Shown: piece by piece, positions 1-7,850 of the stretch | Numbering within the stretch: position 1 is the first letter of the stretch | How the letters are laid out: every line of letters starts with the position of its first letter | NCBI RefSeq assembly: GCF_030730925.1 | Contig: NZ_JAVAMB010000014.1 | Location: 1 to 64,000, forward strand | Direction: 5' to 3' | DNA length: 64,000 nt | From: Flavobacterium sp. DG2-3 | Lineage (GTDB): Bacteria; Bacteroidota; Bacteroidia; Flavobacteriales; Flavobacteriaceae | Notes under the pieces: model-generated | Database searches by the model: none | Seen by the model: the letters and a program-made list of their open reading frames with translations, nothing else | What the model was told of the DNA's origin: nothing | Made by a program: the position numbers and the translations under genes

Positions 1-253
1 GTAAAAAACTATTCAATAAAATTTGCGATAATTTGTGTAATTTCTGGTAAAAACCAATCCAATAAAATTCGTGAATTCGTGGCAGAAAAACTAACCGCAA
101 AGGGCTTCGACTCCGCTCAGACAGACAGGCTTAGTAAAAAACTATTCAATAAAATTTGCGATAATTTGTGTAATTTCTGGTAAAAACCAATCCAATAAAA
201 TTCGTGAATTAGTGGCAGAAAAACTAACCGCAAAGGACTTCGACTCCGCTCAG
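1..253. repeat. Two-copy direct repeat, about 120 bp, offset 133 bp
   Basis: Bases 1-120 recur almost unchanged at 134-253, separated by 13 bases. Differences are a few substitutions (for example 'gaattcgtgg' against 'gaattagtgg'). Each copy ends in CTTCGACTCCGCTCAG (105-120 and 238-253), a 16-mer that recurs alone at 46492-46507 and 47582-47597. No open reading frame of interest is present. It looks like a tandemly duplicated intergenic repeat that begins before the window. Confidence 0.85.
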
Positions 254-293
254 CCTGACAAACGCAATAATTCACGGCAAAATAAAGCATAAA

Positions 294-319
294 AAAACCT
301 CGCCGATTGACGAGGTTTT
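294..319 (-). terminator. Rho-independent terminator of the histone-like gene
   Basis: Stem AAAACCTCG (294-302) pairs with CGAGGTTTT (311-319), with an 8-base loop. Read on the minus strand it lies just past the stop codon at 327 and is followed by a run of T. Confidence 0.8.
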
Positions 320-326
320 AGTTGTA

Positions 327-503
327 TTATTTTTTTGATTCTTCGATAGAAACTTTTCTGAACTCTTTTAAAAGTTTTTCAATTTCTAAAGTAGCTTTAC
401 GTGCTCTTGGTCCTGCAGCCTTGATACCTTTCTCAGTTAAAGATTCAGCTTCTGCTTTGAATGTGTCAATTTCGGCGTTGATTTTTACTAATAAATCTTT
501 CAT
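327..503 (-). CDS. Histone H1-like (Hc1-type) small basic protein
   Basis: This 58-residue gene begins MKDLLVKINAEID and ends SIEESKK. It is lysine-rich and helical, with the central motif KGIKAAGPRARKATLEIEK, which matches the histone H1-like proteins found widely in Flavobacteriia. Family members are thought to bind and compact DNA; that role is from the family, not shown here. The ATG at 503 is preceded by a textbook Bacteroidota promoter, and the stop is followed by a hairpin terminator, so it is a single-gene unit. It is too short for many gene finders, and an unrelated opposite-strand frame covers it. Confidence 0.85.
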   Translation of the reverse strand: MKDLLVKINAEIDTFKAEAESLTEKGIKAAGPRARKATLEIEKLLKEFRKVSIEESKK

Positions 504-528
504 GCTTATATATTGTTAAATTAAGCCA

Positions 529-558
529 CAAAAATAAAAGTTTGTGTGATAGTTACAA
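529..558 (-). promoter_or_regulatory. Bacteroidota-type promoter for the histone-like gene
   Basis: On the minus strand TTG (558-556), a 19-base spacer and TATTTTTG (536-529) fit the TTTG-N19-TANNTTTG consensus. The start codon lies 25 bases further on. Confidence 0.75.
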
Positions 559-810
559 CAATTTTGCTGTTAAATTTAATGCAGTTTTTCATGCATTTTC
601 TTTACAATAAATTGACTTGCTTTGTTTTCAAAAACCCAGCAAACACAATGTATTAACAATCAAAGACTTATTAATAAAATATTCTAGTTACGCTTATTTT
701 AATGCTTTGTAGAAAGTATCTCAGTTCAAACAATTTTATCAGAATTTGGCGTCTGAAATCCTTCTATTTGTTAATTTTTACAGGAAAAAATTGCTCCAAA
801 AAGGAAAAAA
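559..810. other. Intergenic stretch without recognisable features
   Basis: AT-rich spacer between the histone-like promoter and the 3' end of the first GH28 gene. I see no convincing frame, repeat or hairpin terminator for the GH28 gene here. Confidence 0.5.
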
Positions 811-2133
811 TTAGTCGATTAGAGCCTTATTTAGGTAAACATTCTTGAAAATAATACCATCTACAATACTCTTATCAATCTTCGTTTTTACAGATTCTAT
901 ATTTAGATTTTTAAATTCAAAATTGCTTAATCGCACATTCGGATCTTTTTCCACACCATAAAAATTAGTGCATTTGAGATTGATATTTCTCAAAGTAATA
1001 TGATCTCCATAAGACAGCGGGATATCTTTACGATTTTTTAGATCATAAAACTGCCGCCACGCAAAAATAGCCAAACCCGTTTCCGCTTCACCTTGAATAT
1101 TTTCAACCAAAATATATTCGTACCGTTGCGGCGTATCTGGTCTCATTTTTAGCCAAAGCAGCCGAGAAGCACCTTCTATTTTACTGTCTCTAAAAATTAC
1201 ATTACGGTTGTGGATTGCTTCGCTCCCATTGGTCAATGCCGAATGGCAAAACCCAAAAGTACAATCCTCAATGATGATATTTTTATTAGAGCCGTTATTC
1301 TCGTCTTGGTCTGCATAAGGGCCTTTACCGCCTTTTAGAGCTACTGCATCATCATTAACCGACATGTAGCAGTTTTTTATTAAAACATTTTCGCAGACAT
1401 CCAGATCAACCGCATCTGTGCTAGGCGCTTTAATTCCGATATGCGGAGAGAAAATATAAAGATTCAGCAGTTTTACATTCTTGCACTTATAAAAATGATT
1501 CGTCCAAAAACCAGAATTAATCAATTTTACATCCTGAAATTGAACATCATTGCAGTTCCATACAAATACTAATCTTGGGCGTGAAACTTCTAGATTCGTA
1601 CAGTTTGGATTTTCACTTCGTCTTTTCCAGAAAGCTTCCCAAAACTTTTTACCATTTCCGTTTATAGTTCCTTCGCCAGAAATAGAAAAACGATCTACTC
1701 CATAAGCATTCACCAAAGCAGGAAAATAATCCAAATTCTGCCCTTCTATTCTTGAAGCCCTAATCGGATAATCAGCAATTGCATCTGACCCTTTTAAAAC
1801 TGCTCCTTTCTCTAAATACAAAGCTGTTTTGGGTTTAAAGAATAAAGCACCACTCAAGAAAACGCCTTTTGGAAACACAATTACGCCACCACCATTTAAT
1901 GATGCTTGGTCAATTACAGATTGAATGCTCTTAGTCTGAATTAACGTGCTGTCCTGCTTAACTCCGAAATCTGTTATACGATATTGTTTCCCTAAATCTT
2001 TCAGCTGCAACTTCTGATCATTTTTAAACCAGCTGCTAATCGGACTTCCATCAGGAAAAAATTCCGAATCTTTCTGTGCAAAAGAAGAATTTAGGCAACA
2101 TATAAAAGTTAAAACAAGAAAAAGCTTTCTCAT
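811..2133 (-). CDS. GH28 family glycoside hydrolase (divergent polygalacturonase-like)
   Basis: Predicted secreted pectin hydrolase with a right-handed beta-helix. The ATG at 2133 gives MRKLFLVLTF followed by a signal peptide ending SSFAQ; an upstream TTG at 2157 is less likely because it puts eight residues before the signal. GH28 landmarks are visible: STDAVDL (catalytic Asp about 240), NDDAVALKGG (Asp 261-262), and a His at about 297. The usual GHG is CHSALTNGSE and the usual RIK is LLWLKM, so this is a distinct subgroup, perhaps exo-acting on homogalacturonan or a rhamnogalacturonan chain. It directly follows the DUF4861 gene and is probably co-transcribed with it. Confidence 0.85.
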   Translation of the reverse strand: MRKLFLVLTFICCLNSSFAQKDSEFFPDGSPISSWFKNDQKLQLKDLGKQYRITDFGVKQDSTLIQTKSIQSVIDQASLNGGGVIVFPKGVFLSGALFFKPKTALYLEKGAVLKGSDAIADYPIRASRIEGQNLDYFPALVNAYGVDRFSISGEGTINGNGKKFWEAFWKRRSENPNCTNLEVSRPRLVFVWNCNDVQFQDVKLINSGFWTNHFYKCKNVKLLNLYIFSPHIGIKAPSTDAVDLDVCENVLIKNCYMSVNDDAVALKGGKGPYADQDENNGSNKNIIIEDCTFGFCHSALTNGSEAIHNRNVIFRDSKIEGASRLLWLKMRPDTPQRYEYILVENIQGEAETGLAIFAWRQFYDLKNRKDIPLSYGDHITLRNINLKCTNFYGVEKDPNVRLSNFEFKNLNIESVKTKIDKSIVDGIIFKNVYLNKALID

Positions 2134-2159
2134 TTGTATAGCAGTCTCAAGTTTCAAGA

Positions 2160-3440
2160 TTATTTAATTTTAACGGTAACTTTAGCAGAAAGCTGTTTCG
2201 CTAAATTCGTCACATAATTGGTGAAGAAAGCAGAATCTTCAAATCCTTTATCTGCACTTAATTCCCAAGCTGCAACAGCATAATAACTAATTTCTTTATT
2301 GTTTTCAATTTTCAATTTTGCCAAATACGAATCTGTTAGCTGTCCTGTTTTAGGAGCTTCCATATAGCCTTGATAAATATTTTTCGGAACTAAAATCGCC
2401 GATCCTAAAATCCATTGGCGTTCGTACGTAAGGCGGTCATGTAGAATCAAACACACCCATTCGCCAGCTTCTATAACTTGAAGCGGATTTTTATTGTTGA
2501 TGTTTGAAAGCGCCGCGAGAAAAGTTTCTTTTCCTTTAATGCCATTGATAGACACCGTATTTTTATAGGCATACATTCCTGGCCAAATCGATGTTGTTTC
2601 TTGCGCCTGATATAAGTTGTCAGAAGCTTTCCAATTTTCGTAGTGATAACTTAAAACTGACTTTACAGGTCCTTCTGCTACAATTTTGAAAGTCGTTTTC
2701 TCTACATTATTAATCGTATCATTTCCTAAAATACCAAGCCTAGTGATTTTATTATCAGCCAATAATGCAAAACCGCCTAAACCGGCAGAACTTCCCACAG
2801 GAAAAACATCTCTTCCCCAATCCAGCATGACATGATAATTGTCTTCAACGGCACCTTTGCTGTTTATTCCAACATCTTCTGGTGTTATTCCCGGAAGTTT
2901 TTTACCAAACACATCTTTACAGTTTCTTCCGTCCAGATAATGTCTAAAACCCACTTTATCATTCTCCCAAGTTGGCCCATCAGTCTGATATTTTTGATAG
3001 CCTAATTTTTTATGCACTTGATTGGCAAGCAAAACTTCTTGTGTATCTGGATGAACTGGTAAATCTTTGCCTTCCCTTTTTCCAAATCGAACACTTGTCT
3101 TAATTGTAAATTTAGGATCTTTATCTGACCACTTCCATACAATCTTTTTTTCTTCATTTGGCGCAAAATCGGTCACAAAAAATAGTTCATCCCATTTTCC
3201 ATCTCCATCAAGATCATTAATTTGTGCTGGAATCGTATCGTTTTTAAAAAGCAAAATCGGGTAATTTGCTTTATTTTCAAATCGCTTTTCTCTTTTTATA
3301 GAAACTGCTTTTTGAGATAATTTTAAAGTGCTTGTGTTTTTTACAACTATAGTATTTTCTGCAGTTTTTTGGGCGTTAGTGCTTGTGTAACATAATGCAG
3401 TAAAAGCAATTGAAATATAAAATGGGATTATTTTTTTCAT
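2160..3440 (-). CDS. DUF4861 family secreted protein
   Basis: This 426-residue protein has a signal peptide (residues 1-23, ending TNAQK). It shares signature GPTWENDKVGFRHYLD (about 155-170) with the second DUF4861 protein at 15519-16484. Residues 76-85 read DLDGDGKWDE, a DxDxDG calcium-loop-like motif absent from the shorter paralogue. DUF4861 proteins recur in Bacteroidota pectin loci but I know of no firm biochemical role; a sugar-active enzyme or binding function is a guess. It lies 26 bases upstream of the GH28 start and is probably in the same transcript. Confidence 0.8.
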   Translation of the reverse strand: MKKIIPFYISIAFTALCYTSTNAQKTAENTIVVKNTSTLKLSQKAVSIKREKRFENKANYPILLFKNDTIPAQINDLDGDGKWDELFFVTDFAPNEEKKIVWKWSDKDPKFTIKTSVRFGKREGKDLPVHPDTQEVLLANQVHKKLGYQKYQTDGPTWENDKVGFRHYLDGRNCKDVFGKKLPGITPEDVGINSKGAVEDNYHVMLDWGRDVFPVGSSAGLGGFALLADNKITRLGILGNDTINNVEKTTFKIVAEGPVKSVLSYHYENWKASDNLYQAQETTSIWPGMYAYKNTVSINGIKGKETFLAALSNINNKNPLQVIEAGEWVCLILHDRLTYERQWILGSAILVPKNIYQGYMEAPKTGQLTDSYLAKLKIENNKEISYYAVAAWELSADKGFEDSAFFTNYVTNLAKQLSAKVTVKIK

Positions 3441-3529
3441 TCTTTTTTAATCTTTATATTTTTTCCGAACAATTTATGAAATTAATTGTTATTATCACAC
3501 TTAAAACATAAAACTTCATTCAAAAAAAA

Positions 3530-3559
3530 TGCAGGATAACGAACAACAATTATCCTGCA
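3530..3559 (-). terminator. Rho-independent terminator after the small unknown gene
   Basis: Perfect 10-bp stem TGCAGGATAA (3530-3539) with TTATCCTGCA (3550-3559). On the minus strand the hairpin is followed by eight T residues. It separates the 3600-4377 pair from the DUF4861 gene. Confidence 0.8.
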
Positions 3560-3599
3560 CTTGAACCACAACTTCTAAAAAATTATGAACGAAAAAAAA

Positions 3600-3992
3600 C
3601 TATATTAAAAAATACATAGCTTTATAATAATCCTGAAACTTTGTTTCTCTATTTACTTTTTTATCAAAAGGCGTTTTTTTAATTTTTGCAACTGGTTTTT
3701 CCATAAAATGCTGCTTCAATTCCTTAAAAACTTCTTTTCTGGTTTTTGACTCATCAAAAAGAACTAAACCATTTATTTCTTCCAGAACTGACAAGGCTGA
3801 ATAAAATTGCTTGTCAAATAAACAGACTAAAGTATTAGCGTTTCGATGTTCCTTTTTTAAGAAACCAAGCAATTCCAATTTATCATATATTACAAATACA
3901 ATTTTGTCGTATTGTTTTTTGTCTCCATCCTTTTCATCAAAAAATAGACATTCAGAAAGTTCAAAATCATCTTTAAGCTTTCTTTTAAACAT
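3600..3992 (-). CDS. Small hypothetical protein, possibly receiver-like fold
   Basis: A 130-residue frame starting MFKRKLKDDF. The frame stays open upstream to an ATG at 4052, but that part overlaps the preceding gene in another frame, so I chose the ATG at 3992. The alternating strand/helix pattern (YDKIVFVIYD, NTLVCLFDKQ, INGLVLFDES) suggests a CheY-like Rossmannoid fold without clear phosphorylation residues. I do not recognise the family. It follows the truncated collagen-like gene by 19 bases and ends before a strong terminator. Confidence 0.55.
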   Translation of the reverse strand: MFKRKLKDDFELSECLFFDEKDGDKKQYDKIVFVIYDKLELLGFLKKEHRNANTLVCLFDKQFYSALSVLEEINGLVLFDESKTRKEVFKELKQHFMEKPVAKIKKTPFDKKVNRETKFQDYYKAMYFLI

Positions 3993-4011
3993 TCTTAAAA
4001 AAAGCCCTCTA

Positions 4012-4377
4012 TTATCGTTTACCTGGTGCTCCATTACCTCCGGCAATACCATCTTTTCCAGAAACTGTTTCTCCAGAAACAGCTAATCTTACCCATTTGT
4101 CTACATACCAGTAGTAGTACCCAGGAATAACATCTGCAGTAGCCTCTGTATTAAAAACCAATAAACTGTTTGCGTATCCACCATTATCCAGTGTTACTGT
4201 GGTTTTGTCAGTCGAACTTTTCAGTTTTACACTCGGAATCAAGATACCTTTATTTCCATCTTTAGAATACACCTCTAACTGCGTCGAAGGACTCGGATTT
4301 AGCTTTCCAATACCTACTTGCGAATAAGCAGAAAAAGCACCTAAAACAAAAAATAAAGGAAGTAATTTATTTTTCAT
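4012..4377 (-). pseudogene. Truncated surface protein with tail-fibre-like start and collagen-like stub
   Basis: The 121-residue frame has a signal peptide and then SQVGIGKLNPSPSTQLEVYS and KGILIPSVKL, typical of long flavobacterial surface or tail-fibre-like proteins (VGIGTxNPxxxLxV). It ends shortly after a collagen-like GKDGIAGGNGAPGKR, where relatives usually continue for many G-X-Y triplets. Two stop codons follow. I read it as a gene cut off inside its repeat region, though a naturally short version cannot be excluded. It interrupts the pectin locus between the acetylesterase and DUF4861. Confidence 0.55.
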
Positions 4378-5020
4378 GAGATTTGATCTTTATGAATTAT
4401 TAATTAATTTTTAAGCTCTGATTAGAAATAAGAAATATTTCTAAATGCATAAAATGCTCACTAGTACTAATAAATATCGAATTCAGTTTTTTTGTCTCTT
4501 TAAAGTTTAGAGAAGTGATTTGCTGCCATTCTGAAATTTCTGCTGTGCTTACTGTTTTTTTTATTATATGCATTGTAGTTTATTTCGTTACTACTAACTT
4601 GAAAGTATATTTACTATCAATTTGAAGGTGCAAAGTTCCAGACAAATGCCTCCTTTCTTAACCTGTAAAAGTTTTTATATTAATAGATTAAGACATACTT
4701 GATATTTCCAAAACAAACAATAAAACACTACGTGTCAGACACTTGCATTTTATATGTTTTAAAAAACAGCTCTAGCAAAAGATGGTTTGATTATAATTTT
4801 AAAAATCTCAATTAGAAGAGATTACCCTTTATGAAGTATGATTAGATACAACTATATAAGTTAAAGGGACTTTTTATACTTCCTTTATAGATATAGATAT
4901 GTCCTGCAAAAGAAAGCAGATAAGTAGGGATCAATTTTTATTTTCTGATGAGTTAAAATACAGCGCGGGGAAGTACGTCCGGTAAAATTAACGGCCTTAT
5001 TTTTAGGTATAGGCAAAAAA
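4378..5020. other. Long AT-rich intergenic region
   Basis: About 640 bases without a convincing frame on either strand. It probably carries the promoter of the 4377 gene. A short more GC-rich patch near 4961-4990 stands out but matches nothing I recognise. Confidence 0.5.
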
Positions 5021-5054
5021 AATACTGTACAAAAAACACGTTTTGTACAGTATT
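5021..5054 (-). terminator. Rho-independent terminator of the acetylesterase gene
   Basis: Perfect 14-bp stem AATACTGTACAAAA (5021-5034) with TTTTGTACAGTATT (5041-5054) and a 6-base loop, followed on the minus strand by a T tract. It lies 30 bases past the stop codon at 5085. Confidence 0.9.
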
Positions 5055-5084
5055 AAGGTTATTTCGGATTAATTAAATAAAGGC

Positions 5085-5828
5085 TTATTTAATTTCTTTT
5101 TGAAGTTTTTGAAGTGAGGGATTCTTTAAAAGTTTAAGCTGGCTTATAAAAATCTGTGCTATTTCTGTTGCTCCTTTTAAGGAAAGATGTGTATCGTCTT
5201 CTTTGTCTTTATCGTAAAATGGGTTTTCGCCTCCTTTAAAATGCAAGTGCAAAAGTTTAGAGTTTTCTGGCCCGTACGACTGCTCCAGTAATTCTGTATA
5301 ATATTCTAAGTCTATAAAAGGTACATTATATTCTTGTGCCACCAATCTGGTTTCTAAAGGATAATCGCCATGCGTAGGCACCAGTACTCCTTTTTCATTA
5401 AAATTGCGTCTGCTGATAGAGGTCAGCAAAATAGGAATTGCTCCTTTTTCACGGCTTTCTTTTACAAATTTTATAAGGTTGTATCTGTAAGCAGTATGCG
5501 GATTGGTATATCGTGATGGGTCTTCTATTTTTTGGTCATTATGCCCAAATTCAATGAGTACGTAGTCTCCTTTTTTTAATACCTTATATATAGAGTCCCA
5601 ACGTTTTTCTGCAATAAAACTTTTGGTGCTGCGGCCGTTTACTGCTTTGTTTACTACTAATATATTATCTGTAAAAAATGGCTGTAGAACTTGTGCCCAA
5701 CCGTGTTCTGGATTTTTCTCTGGATCTTTTTTGTTCGCCATTGTGGAGTCGCCAATGCAATATAGGTTTGTTTTTTGGGCTACGGCTGCTGTGGTGATCA
5801 GAAGTGTTAGGATTATATATTTTTTCAT
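5085..5828 (-). CDS. Rhamnogalacturonan acetylesterase, SGNH hydrolase (CE12-like)
   Basis: The ATG at 5828 gives a 247-residue protein with signal peptide MKKYIILTLLITTAAVAQ; the frame runs further upstream only into repeat sequence. SGNH blocks are present: GDST (Ser28), NGRS (Gly65 region), GHND (Asn97) and DDTHLS (Asp211/212, His214). This enzyme class removes acetyl groups from galacturonate residues of rhamnogalacturonan I, opening the chain to hydrolases. It ends in a strong terminator and starts just after tandem repeats, so it may be expressed separately from the genes upstream. Confidence 0.88.
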   Translation of the reverse strand: MKKYIILTLLITTAAVAQKTNLYCIGDSTMANKKDPEKNPEHGWAQVLQPFFTDNILVVNKAVNGRSTKSFIAEKRWDSIYKVLKKGDYVLIEFGHNDQKIEDPSRYTNPHTAYRYNLIKFVKESREKGAIPILLTSISRRNFNEKGVLVPTHGDYPLETRLVAQEYNVPFIDLEYYTELLEQSYGPENSKLLHLHFKGGENPFYDKDKEDDTHLSLKGATEIAQIFISQLKLLKNPSLQKLQKEIK

Positions 5829-5857
5829 TTTTTTAATGAGTTTAAATGCATTGTTTT

Positions 5858-6260
5858 TTTTACCGCAAAGTTCGCAAAGGATTACGCAGAGCACGCAAGG
5901 TTTTTTGTTTAATTCCTTTTGCCACAAAGACGCAAAGGCGCAAAGTTTTATTTTAAGCTTAACTGCACATTTTCTGTTTCTGAAACTAGAATTGCGCTAC
6001 GATTATTTTTTATTTAATCGCGCAAAGACGCAAAGATGCAAAGTTTTATTTTAAGCTTAACTGCACATTTTCTATTCCTGAACTGAAATTGTGCGATGAT
6101 TATTTTTATTTAATCGCGCAAAGACGCAAAGGCGCAAAGTTTTATTTTAAGTTTATCTGAGCATTTTCTGTTCCTGAAATTGAAATTGCGCAATGATTAT
6201 TTTTATTTAATCGCGCAAAGACGCAAAGGCGCTAAGTTTTTTTGTTTTTGCTACAAAGAC
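5858..6260. repeat. Tandem repeat of about 97 bp containing 'GACGCAAAG' cores
   Basis: The phrase GACGCAAAG recurs at 5929, 6027, 6123 and 6220, spacing 98, 96 and 97 bases. Each unit carries a CGCAAAGACGCAAAGGCGCAAAGTTTT block followed by a conserved spacer ending TTATTTAATCG. Bases 6260-6380 add looser variants of the same words. The block separates the acetylesterase from the next GH28 gene. Confidence 0.85.
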
Positions 6261-6383
6261 ACTAAGGCGCAAAGTTTGTTTTAAGCTCAAATCTTTGTGT
6301 TAAATGCACTGCGGTGCGTCTCTACAATTCGGTTCGTAAAAACCTTTGTCCCTTTGTCCCTCTGTCTCTTTGAACCTAAAAAA

Positions 6384-7739
6384 CTAATGTTTCGAAACTG
6401 CTGTTGGCACGCTTGCTCTTTGTCCTATAAAAACATCTGTCATTAATACGTTTTCTGCATTTTCGTTTGACAGGGCGTTTTTGGCTTGTTTAATCTCTAT
6501 GTTGTTTAAGGTTATGTTTTTGATTTTTTTATCTGGAAATCCTTGAATTACAATTCCTGATTCTGATGCTTTATTACAAGTAATATTTGAAAAATGTATA
6601 TTGGATATATCCGATTGATAGCCTTTTCCTTCTCCGTGATAATTGGCTGTTATATAGAGACAGTCTTCAACCTGATCTAATTGAATGTTTCTAACAAATA
6701 TATTTTTGATATAACCGCCTCGGTCTGCATTTGTTTTTAAATAAATACCTCTCTTTAAATAACCAACGGTTTTGCAGTTTTCAACAAAGACATTCTGCAC
6801 TCCTGCTGACATTTCGCTGCCGATAACTACGCCGTGAAGTCCTTTAAAATTACAGTTTCTGATGACAATATTTTGACTTGGTGTTGCTGTATTGGCTCTT
6901 CCTTCGTGATCTCTTCCTGCTTTTATGGCTACATTATCGTCTCCGTTGTCAAAAGTGACATTTTCAATTAAGATATCTTTTGCATATTCTGGATCGATTC
7001 CGTCGTTGTTGTGATTTAAGGATTTATAACTGATGCCTCGAACGGTTATGCTTTCTGATTTTAAAAGATGAAGACACCAGAATGGCGAATTTTCTATTCT
7101 GATATTTTCGACCAAAATATTTTTACAATTGAGAAACTGAATCATTTGGGGTCTTAAAAAATAACCTTCTCCAAATTTTCTTTCGTTTAATGGAGTATTG
7201 TTATGATTCATTTCGCGGCTTCGGTTTTTGCCTTCGCCTTCTTTTGCCTTAAAGGTTTTCCATATTTTTCCTCCTTCTCCATCAATTGTTCCTTCACCAG
7301 AAATAGCAATATTATTGCAATTATTGGCATAAATTAGCGGACTGTAATTATACAGCATTGTACCTTCCCAACTTGTTAAAACCATTGGTAAATAATCTCG
7401 CGGATTATCACTGAATTTAATCTTGGCTCCTTTTTCGATCTTTAAATTGACGTTGCTTACAAAGTGGATTGGCCCATTAATTTTATAAATTCCTTTTGGA
7501 ACGATAATCGTTCCGCCATTATTCTTTTTGCATAATGCCATGGCTTTATCAAAAGCCTTTTTATTATTGGTAATTGAATCGCCTTTAGCTCCCAATTTTA
7601 CAACATCTATTTGATAAGCCGGAATTACAAGCAGCTGTATATTTTTTACAATCGAATCGGCTTTGGCAGTCGGAAACTGAGTTTGTTGCGCAAAAGCAGT
7701 GACCGAAATAAAAAAGAAAATAAAATTTTTAATATTCAT
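6384..7739 (-). CDS. GH28 polygalacturonase-like hydrolase
   Basis: A 451-residue secreted protein with signal peptide MNIKNFIFFFISVTAFAQ. All GH28 catalytic features are visible: NNDGID (Asp246), GDDNVAIKAG (Asp267-268), LHGVVIGSE (His302) and RGIYLKTN (Arg330, Lys335). This class hydrolyses alpha-1,4-galacturonan by inversion. The sequence is close in motif layout to the GH28 lipoprotein at 22397. It sits downstream of the PL10-CE8 fusion, whose methylesterase half would prepare its substrate. Confidence 0.9.
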   Translation of the reverse strand: MNIKNFIFFFISVTAFAQQTQFPTAKADSIVKNIQLLVIPAYQIDVVKLGAKGDSITNNKKAFDKAMALCKKNNGGTIIVPKGIYKINGPIHFVSNVNLKIEKGAKIKFSDNPRDYLPMVLTSWEGTMLYNYSPLIYANNCNNIAISGEGTIDGEGGKIWKTFKAKEGEGKNRSREMNHNNTPLNERKFGEGYFLRPQMIQFLNCKNILVENIRIENSPFWCLHLLKSESITVRGISYKSLNHNNDGIDPEYAKDILIENVTFDNGDDNVAIKAGRDHEGRANTATPSQNIVIRNCNFKGLHGVVIGSEMSAGVQNVFVENCKTVGYLKRGIYLKTNADRGGYIKNIFVRNIQLDQVEDCLYITANYHGEGKGYQSDISNIHFSNITCNKASESGIVIQGFPDKKIKNITLNNIEIKQAKNALSNENAENVLMTDVFIGQRASVPTAVSKH

Positions 7740-7741
7740 TT

Positions 7742-7850
7742 TTTTATAGGTTCTAAGGTTCTGAGATACTAAGGTTCTGAGGTTTTCTTTAGAGAAGCAT
7801 TACGAAAAAGCTTAGCCTCTTAGCTCCTCAGAATCTTAGTCCTTTATAAA
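7742..7850. repeat. Imperfect inverted repeat between GH28 and PL10-CE8 genes
   Basis: TTTTATAGG with repeated GGTTCTGAG/ACTAAGG words (7742-7782) mirrors CTTAGCTCCTCAGAATCTTAGTCC-type sequence ending CCTTTATAAAA (7811-7851). The match is imperfect. It belongs to the same class of intergenic palindromes seen throughout the window; a related half lies at 43895-43940. Confidence 0.6.

Noticed and set aside
322..519. Plus-strand frame of 65 codons
   Set aside because: It is the complement of the histone H1-like gene, which has a promoter, terminator and recognisable motif on the minus strand.
3993..4052. Longer start for the small unknown gene at 3600
   Set aside because: These codons overlap the collagen-like coding sequence in another frame and look unlike a protein N-terminus.
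5829..5927. N-terminal extension of the acetylesterase
   Set aside because: It reads through repeat sequence and would place 33 residues before a clear signal peptide.
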